64,000 nt of DNA, from contig JAPWDM010000001.1 of NCBI GenBank assembly GCA_035578155.1, forward strand, positions 164,955,498 through 165,019,497. Reading direction: 5' to 3'. The notes below the pieces were generated by a model. It searched no databases. It worked only from the letters and a program-made list of their open reading frames with translations, and was not told the DNA's origin. Below are positions 1 through 9,800 of this stretch, piece after piece (position 1 is the first letter of the stretch; each line of letters begins with the position of its first letter). The stretch is from Brachynemurus nebulosus. Its lineage: Eukaryota; Arthropoda; Insecta; Neuroptera; Myrmeleontidae. The translations under genes were made by a program, and so were the position numbers.

Positions 1-887
1 TCACCTCGCATTTAATGTTTCCTTACTTAAATAAATATGTAAATGTCAAAACTGTTCCAGTATTAGATACCGTTCCATAATGGGGGTTTTTACGTTACAT
101 AGGAAGTAAAAGATTAGATAATGATGTTATTAATAAATTAAAGGCTATTTTTAATATTAAATAAAAGCAAAAAACATTTCATCCTAAGATTAGTGGAAAA
201 CTTTGGTTATTGAACTACGTAATCCTGGTTTAATGCGTGTTTAACATGCACTTGTTAATTTGTTTTTTTCTTTTGTGTAATAAATTTTAAATAGATGTCC
301 GGAACGTTTAATTCTTACAGAATTATGCCTCTAATATGAAACCTGCAATTGTTTTATTCAACTTTTTTAAAAAAATAGTAATATTTTAACAAACGAGTAT
401 TTTGATTAGTTGTTAAAATTTAAACTTTTAAAATATGTTCAACCGATGTAAATTGTTTCCTTTCAATTAGTAAAATTGTGTTTTCCACAATTGTAAAAAA
501 TTATTGAAAACTCTACTACCTTTAGGGAAAGGAAAAAATTAATACTAATTATAAGGCTGCTTGCTCAAATTTCCAAACTAAATTGACAAAAATATTGAAC
601 ATTATATATTATAAAAGCACAATATGTACTTAATATACATATAGGTATTATGTTAGTGTTATAATAAAGTCCGTAAACACACAGTAATATTGATAATATT
701 TGAATGATTGTCAAGAATATTGTGGGAAATACTTTATGGGTCAGAAAATTATTAAATTTTTTTACTATTTTTAAGATTCGTCAATCGTTCTATGGTGTGA
801 TTTATCTAATTTTTTGATTAAAAATTTATTTTATTATTTATATTTATTTTTTGAAAATCAGAATCAATTTCTTATTTTGTTTTTTAG
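1..887. other. AT-rich sequence, presumed POLA2 intron
   Basis: No exon, RNA gene or terminal-repeat element could be recognised here. It is very AT-rich with frequent stops in all frames. Because the first visible POLA2 exon begins at 888 with an acceptor and lacks the N-terminal domain, this is most simply intron. Confidence 0.5.
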
Positions 888-3800
888 CCTGAAAATGCAA
901 ATAAACGACATTCATCTTCTGAAAATGATACTAGCAAAAGGAGACAAGGGGATAACAAACAAAAGATTTTATTTTCTTTTCACAGTTATAGCCCTAAGAT
1001 GTAAGTTTTGTTTCTTTTTTAAGCACACTGTAAAGGGCGAGCCCGGATTAGACAGTCAAAAAATACGATTTTTGAAGAGTTTTTATTTTATCCAATTATT
1101 TTAAAAAGTTAATATTATTTTATCATATACAGCTGAACCTTTTTTTATACGGTGGATAGGGACCGCATAAAAAAAAATCGCACAAAAAAGATATATTCAA
1201 AACAGTGATATATTATAATATTATGAAAATTATGAAAAATACATCTGTAAAAAAATTAAATGATGCAATAACTTATGTTCTTATGAAATGTATTGATTAA
1301 ATGCTTAAAAGCCGTTAAAAAGTATTTTTATCCAAGAAAGTTATTATAGTAAATGTTTAAGTATCTTACTGTCTCTTGATTTTGATTCATATTATGCATT
1401 TTAAAGGCCATTTTTTACAAACGCATAAAAAAATTGCACAAAAGAAGACCGCATAAAAATGACCATTAATATGCATTTGTTTAGGTTTCTTACTGTCTCT
1501 TGATTTTAATTCATATTATGCATTTTAATGGCCATTTTTTTAAAAAACGCATTAAAAAAATGGCCATTAAAATGCATAATATGAATCAAAATCAAGAGAC
1601 AGTAAGAAACTTAAACATTTACATACTATCATAACGGCTTTTAAGCATTTAATCAATAAATTGCATAAGAACATAAGTTATTGCATCATTTAATTTTTTT
1701 ACAGATGTATTTTTCAAAATTTTCATAATATGTATCATAAAAATGAAATAAAATGTTTCTACGTGTAAATTAAGGCTTTATCTATCTTGTTTAGAAAAGC
1801 AACTTCTATTGAAATTGTGAGGTTTTGAGCGTTTTGAGTTATGTATTTTCCATAAAACTTTTTTTCATGCGGTCCCGATCCACCGCATAAAAAAGTTTTT
1901 TTTTTACAATCTGGACCGAACTAATCTTTTTATAGCTATTTATGATATTTTTGAATATGTTTTTTTTTTGTGCGATTTTTTTATGCTGTCCCCATCCACC
2001 GTATAAAAAAAGGTTCAGCTATATTTGAAGCCACGTGAAGTAAACAGTTAGCGAAAAATGTTGCCAATTGGCGGACAATCTAGAATCCGTAATTCTTTTG
2101 TTTGAAATATACTCTTCTCTTGCCCCTAACAAAAAAAGAAAAAAAATTTCAATTTTAATAATAAAAAAAATTAATTTTTGATACCAATAAAACGAAGGAA
2201 AATATTTTTTATAAAATTTTTTTAGTTTATATAGAAAGTATATTGAAGTTCAAAAAGGAATCAGAAACGAAGTCAATCGATCAAACAATTTTTCTTCTAT
2301 TTGTCTCATCAGTTCGCGAAAAAATTGAATTTGAATTTTATTTGTCTCCATGACGTGGGCCATTTTTGCCATAATTTCAAAATTATAATTCGAGAATAGT
2401 TGAGAATTTGTGTTTGAAATTTTATTGAGATATTTACTGGTAATATTACTATCCATTGCAACAACTGAAACAGAATGTTGAATTTTTTAAGCTACTAAAC
2501 CGGGTTCTTCCTTTAATACACAAAGATATAAACTTTTTTTTAACGGTAGTTTTAAGTATTAATAAAAACAATCTTTTTTATAATTTAGTGCAGAAAAATC
2601 AACAAAATATTCTGAACGTACCGATTCGGGAGCAGTACAGTGTACTTTTGGGGGAGAGGAATATTTAAGTCAAGCTTCTTGGAAAGGAAAAAATGTTGAT
2701 GTTACGGTTACGCTTCTAAACAAACCTACGAAAATTTTTACGTATATGTTCGATCTATTACCAGAAATAGTTGATAGCCAAGAAGAACATGCAAATTACC
2801 TTGCAAAAATAATTATAAATGAAAATAATTTAAGTAAACCACGTCCTATCAACATAAAGCTAAAAGTAAGTGAAAGGGAAAAGTATAAAAAAAATATTAA
2901 AGACAAAAGCATAAAATCTATTGACGTATGATATGTGAAAACTGAGCATGGTGGCTACATTAGTAGAAAACCTGGAAATGTCAGGGAATTCTAAACTTTC
3001 TGGAAAAGTCAGGGAATTTTACCAGAAGACCAAAAAAAAAAAAAAAAATGATTTTTATAATTTTGTTTATTTAAGGATAAAACTTCAGTCAATATTTTTC
3101 ACTTCTTTTGATGAGATAGATTTAAAAATTTCATTTTTAAATTGCGGATTTCTTTTCTTTTTCTTCTTTGCTCTTCATTTACTTCTTTTTAAAGAAAAAA
3201 TGTTAAAAAGATAGCTTTTTGGGGCGACATTTTTCACAAATTCCTGGAAAAGTCAGGGAATTTGATCTTTAAAAATCTCTGACCACCATGTTGAGATATT
3301 ATGCTTAATTTTTGAGACACTTGAAAGAGCATAAGTAATAAAGCATCTTTTATATTTGACATAAACATCTTTTATCTTGCACTAATGTCACCAGTTCATT
3401 TCATAACTGCATCACAAAGTTGGTAACACTTTGTGCATTAGTGTAGCGCAGTGATTCTCAAAGTGGGGGTCACAGAAACAACTGCGCACAGATAACATGG
3501 TCACTTTTTACGCATTTCTACATATTTGGTGAGGTTCTTTGAAATTTTTAAATGCAAAAGGGGGTGCCAGCCAAAAAGTTTGAGATAAAAACCGCTGGTA
3601 TAGGGTACATAGGTTTTTGTTAAACAACCACTGCGATTGAGGTCTCATTTTTATGGGTTTTAAAAATATAAATAAAATCTTAGTATTTTGTGAGTTATTC
3701 GCTTTAAAATCCGAACATTTTGGAAAAAATAGAAAATCTACAAATTTTTGGAGGGATGGGAATTTAGAAACACTTGAATGCCCGACGCTAGGCGTCACTG

Positions 3801-6800
3801 AGTTCGACAGAAACATCTCAAAGTAGGAGACTTGCGTTTTAACGTTTTGTTTTTTGTTAGCATGTTATTTCATTGGTATATTCTACACTTTCAAACTAGA
3901 GGCCATATTCTAACATAGCGATATGTGTAATGAGACTATAATAATAGTCCAAGCTCCCATAGCACAAAATCATACCTGATAAAACATCTCAAATTAAAAA
4001 AGCTAAATCGATAGTAAAAAATTTGGGGGGACAGGTCTACTCACACTGTCAACTCCCATTGAGTGCCCTTAAAGACTAGAAACTACTGTACATAAATAAT
4101 TCTTTTTTCATTTCAGGGGGTTCCTCCCTTGGAGGTTCCCCCCTCTATCGGAGGCTTTGCCCCTTGCACCACACCGGCCCTCTGTACCTAAGGGTGGGGA
4201 TCCTTATCAAACAAATGATATTATTATTTGTTCTCAAGATATGCGAAACAAAAAATATTTCATAAAAAGTTTCTTAATTCGCGTTTTTAACATCAATTAG
4301 ATTTTTAGGCCATTATATAATAAAGATATGGTAACAAATCTACTAGGGTGTTTGAAAAGTTCGCGGCCTGACACATAAATGGTGTCACAGGTATCGAATC
4401 CATATCATTCTTGACAAGTGCTAACCTTCAAAAGACCACATATTAATTTTCATAAAGATCTGCCAATCAGTTTGGTTTTTAAAGCTGTATAAAGTGCACC
4501 ATCGGTCGACTTGCGATTTTGGATGCTTTGGTGCACTTCTACCCTTTGGAATCCATTGTTTTGAGAGAACAAAACGCCAAAAGAAACGAAGCAAAGGCTT
4601 GACAAATATTATGGTGAATCTGCTCCATCGAATACAATGGTTAAGAAGTGGATGCAACAATTTCGTATGGGTCATATGGGCACGACTGATGCACCACGTT
4701 CGGGAAGGCCGTCAGACGTGACCACACCCCAAATGATCGAAAAAATCGAATTGCTTGTGATCGGTGATCGAAAATTAAAAGTTCGTGAGATAGTTGATAT
4801 CGTAAAGACATCATGTGAACGTCTATTCAATATTTTACACCATCATTTGAACATGAGAAAGTTGTGCGCGCATTGGCTGTCGCATTTGTTGACAGATTTT
4901 ATTAAAAAACTCGAACGAGTCACTGTTGCTGAGCAGAATCTGGGCATCATACGACGTAATAGAACTGAGTTCTTTCGTCGATTCGTGACCGTTGATGAAA
5001 CATGGATACATCATTATACTCCCGAGACGTCGCAACAGTCAAAACAATGGATTCCAAAGGGTGGAAGTGCACCAAAGCGTCCAAAATCGCAACAAGCAGC
5101 TTATACAGCTGTAAAAACCAAACTGATTGACAGATCTTTATGAAAATTAATATGTGGTCTTTTGAAGGTTAGCACACTTGTCAAGAATGATATGGATTCG
5201 ATACCTGTGACACCATTTATGTGTCAGGCCGCGAACTTTTCAAACAGCCTAGTATATGATCTATATTGTGTTAATAAAGTTAATTCCGTTTTTTTATCAC
5301 AAAAAACAAATAGCTAATCCGAATTTGCTGAAAACTTTATTCGGTCTTTATTTTTTAATTATGCATCTAATGAAATTAGTCCGGAGTTGATATCATCATT
5401 TGTTTTCGAGATATGCGAGGCCACAGAGAACCAGAGACAACATATCTATCTCTATACTACAGGAACCAGTATTTCCAGTAAGAGATAGAAAATATGTTAT
5501 ATACGTGCACTGGGTTTACTTTGTATTTGTGCAATATTGTGTATTTGTGTTAGTTATCGTTGGTGGCAGTAGTCGTGACGTGGCCGTGCTGTCGGGATGG
5601 CCGGGATGTAACAATGTCAACAGTAATCAAATCAACTGACTTGTGATTGACCTACACTCGTCGACTGCTACTGAGAGAGTGACTACTAAGTAGCCTAACG
5701 TGCACAGAAGTGCACACTGCAGATTTCATGATAGAGATAGTTGCTGTGCCTCTGTACTCTGGGTGCGAGACGAAAAAAAAATCATGAACGAACGAACTAA
5801 TGAACGCACACACAGACATTTTAATGACCTTAAATGTGTAGATATATCCAAATTAGCAATTGGTAAAATCGGACCCATTACAATAACTTCCAATGGGAAG
5901 TTAATAATGCCGAAAATTGGAAATGCTCGATAGAATATTGAATTTTTGTTAAATTTTACTTTTAATAATTATTTTCAATAAACATACCCTACATAATATC
6001 TACAGTTTAAAAAAAAATATTTACGTAATGAAATTAGTCTGTCCAATCACTTTTATTAATTAATTTCTGACAGACCTGTTTTAATTATTTTTCAAAATAA
6101 ATATATCTTTTATATAATACCCTCAATTTCTTTTTTTTTAAATTGAGGGTTTAGATATTACCTACTTATTAAAGTTGGTCTGTCTGACAATTTTTGCTTA
6201 CTAATACCTCAAAAAAGGAATGAATTTAATAATACTCCCAAAATATATTTGTATATATTTCTTACAAATCCAGAGGGTGATAATACGATCGACATTTTTA
6301 GGAGCCTGCAACAGTGTATGGCCAAATATGTGGCGATAGACGTGGTGAGCTTGATGATAAAAAGATCCAGCTGGAGTGTACCGCATACGGTAGGACAAGG
6401 GGAGCAAAAGTGAATGTAAGTCTTCGCGAACTTCAACAGTACAGTCTATTTCGCGGACAAACTGTAGTTTTCAAAGCTAAAAATAGAGACGGTCAACTGT
6501 TAATACCAACTGAGATTTACTGTCAAGCAGACGCTCCATTTCCCAAGACACAACTTTCAATTAAAGGTAATGAAAAGTGTTATAATAATTATTATTTTTT
6601 AATAGCCTTGGGTTACTTAAGTTGGCAATCATATCGTCATATAAAATGGTAAACTCGCGTATCTGTCATTTCCACAAAAATAGGCTTTTTGAGTATAAAT
6701 AAAATTTTTGATTGAGTTCAAATACTAACTATAGCTTAATAATGAGTTTTTTAGTCGGTTGAATAAAAATTGAAGGAGTTAGAGTGGTACAGAAAGGGAG

Positions 6801-9800
6801 AAAAATGAGGTTGTTTTTAGTGATGTCGGATGATTAATCGATTAATTGGTTTACTCGACTAATGACTAAAATGATTATTTTCCTTTTAAATGACTGAAAA
6901 CGACTAATTTAATTTTTTCCCTGTATTTATATGAAATTCGTAAAATCAAAAACTAAAAAATTATCCATTGGTACGATTTTTCATTTCTCACCTTTCTTTT
7001 TCTTTTTTAAAAAAAAATAATAAATTATTAAGAATTAATAATTTATTCAAATTCAAAAGAAAACATTTTTTTTTTGAAAGAATTACATAGGATACCCTAT
7101 TTGTGAATTCGACTAAAAATTTAGTCGATTAGTCGACTATTGCGTGCTCGATATTTTTACTAAAGACTAATTTTGTTTAAAAAACAACTTTAGTCGATTA
7201 ATTTTTCTTCAGCTCGACATCACTAGTTGTTTTGTGAGAACTTCTGCGCCACCATTTTGTTCTTTGAATATAATATAAAAAAAAAGTTCTTGTAGGTTAA
7301 GATTTGTACTTTTATGTTTATAAAACAGAATATTAACACTTTACGGTCCACATATTCAGCATCTGAAAATAGCCAGAACAACCGAAGAGGCCGATCGCGA
7401 TCAGTGATCACACATATGTGCGATCTTACCGCAAGCAGGTATCGACCAGTAACCATCACGACAAACACACACTTTGTGTGATGATATCTGTAAACATTTA
7501 TAGACGGATAACACAAAAATATGATTTTATATTATCACTTGTTTTTTTTTCTTTTTTTTTTTTGTAATTGTATTAAAATGCGTACATCTAATAAAAGTAT
7601 TCAATTGTTATATTAATAGATTTGAGCGTTACTTTATGGTATTCCATATTTGTAAATATTTGTTTATTATATTCAATTGTTTGTGTTTTTTAATACTTTT
7701 TGATTATTATTATCATCAGTATGTTTGTTATTACTTTTATTAAAAATGTGTATGTTTACAGTTACACATGTTGAATCATTTCGTGAATTTATGTGAAGTT
7801 TTTTTTCTTTTTATAATTCTTTAAAGATATTGCCAGCCCCTGGGGAAATTTACTGTGAAAATACGCGGACCGTATAGTGTTAATAAATCATTTCATTTAT
7901 TTTTAATAAATTTGAAAATACGACACTTGAATTTTTAAACATATGGTGATATGATATTAGCCCTTAATACCACTATGTAGGTAGACCTTTTTGATGCGAT
8001 GGATAGGGACCGCATAAAAAAATCGCACAAAAAAAATATATTCAAAAATATCATAAATAGCTATAAAAAGTTTAATTTGGTCCAGATTGTAAAAAAAAAA
8101 CTTTTTTTATGTGGTGGATCGGGACCGCATAAAGTTTTACCGAAAATATATACAGTAGAGTCCCGGTTATCCGCCATAAACGGGCCGGCGGAAGGGCGGA
8201 TAACTTAAAATGGCGGATAATAGGGAGGGTTGAATAAAAAACAAATTTAGTACACTATTAACGTTTGTTTATTGTATATTTAGTGTACATTTAGAAATTA
8301 CAAAAGCGTAATTAATGTTAAAAGATATTAAAATAAATTTATAATCAGTTTAATTATACTGTACATAGTTTAACCATCAGTTTAACATTGACTTACTGCC
8401 GGAAATTGTAGATAAGATGGTTTAAGATGAGCGAAAAAAACTAGTGATTTTCGTGCAACCTCACTGATCTACACGCTATCGGCCGACTTTTTAAATATGG
8501 CATTAATTAATTTTAAAAATGTCGATGGTGTGGCGGATAAAACGGAATGGCGGATAACCGAAGGGCGGATGATCGGGATTCTACTGTAGCTCAAAACCTC
8601 ACGATTTCCTTAGAAGTTGCTTTTCTAAACAAGATAAAAATACCTCTACAAAAAAAAAACAATGCAATAACTTATATTCTTATGCAGTGTACTGATTAAA
8701 TGCTTAAAAACCATTAAAAAGTATTTTTATCAAAGAAAGTTATTATAGTAAATGTTTAAGTTTCTTACTTTCTCTTGATTTAATGACCATTTTTTTTAAA
8801 AACCGCATAAAAAAATCGCATAAAAAAGGTTTAGCTGTATAATTGAGCTTTTTGTATTTTTATGTTGACTAAATTAAGAATCAATTATTTTAGAATCTTC
8901 ATTACAAATTGTCGTAACTGCTGGACCGTACACATTGGACGATAATTTGCTGTATGAGCCGTTGACTGATATTATTAGTTACGTTAAAACACATAAACCG
9001 GACGTTGTGATCATGATCGGTCCTTTTATCAGTGTTGAACAGCAACATATGGTTGACGGTACGCTTGCCGAATCATATGATGAATTATTTGAACGATTGA
9101 TTGCAGGCGTTATGCAACCGTTGAAGGAGTAAGCTTTTTTTGTTCAACTCCTTTGATGATTAACACGAATTTACTTGTCCAGTTTGTAAACAAAATACTT
9201 CGAGTGTATATATCTGTGCATAATACTGTGGGTGTTCGCCAGAAAATTTTATAATATAGCGTAATGGAGCTTGCACCACTGCAAACCAGAGGGCTCTGAT
9301 TAAAAAAAAAAAATGAGTACGCGTTAAATATTTCTTCATGGTTTTCATCTGACTTTTCATGGTAGAAATTCTTAAACATCTGAAGTACATTGACATTCAA
9401 AAATTATGGACAGGGCCGGTGAGAGAAATGACGGGCCCTGGGGCATAGTTTTCAAACATTTTTCCCCAAAAATATAATTGACGAACAAAAAAAAAGTCGT
9501 TTTTACTTTCTCCGGGCACCTAACCCAGGCTGCGAGCCGCCGGGCAATTGCGCTACCTGCTCTACCCCCTCGCCGGTTCTGATTATGGAATAAAAAAAAA
9601 ATATTTGCCAAATTTGAAACCGTTTAATATCTAACGCGTGTTAATTTTTTTGAATCAGAGCGTTCTGATGAATGGTGTAAGCTCCGTTACGTAACTTAAT
9701 CAAATTTTCTGGCGAACACAAGCATTGGTATTCCCTAAGACGGTTTTTTAATCTATAATAAAATGTTATCGTGACAGCTGATAATTTTCGATTGAAAGGA

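Noticed and set aside
814..1104. A 96-codon plus-strand frame starting at a TTG-type position
   Set aside because: It overlaps POLA2 exon 888-1000 in the wrong frame; the frame that splices in phase to 2589 matches the family.
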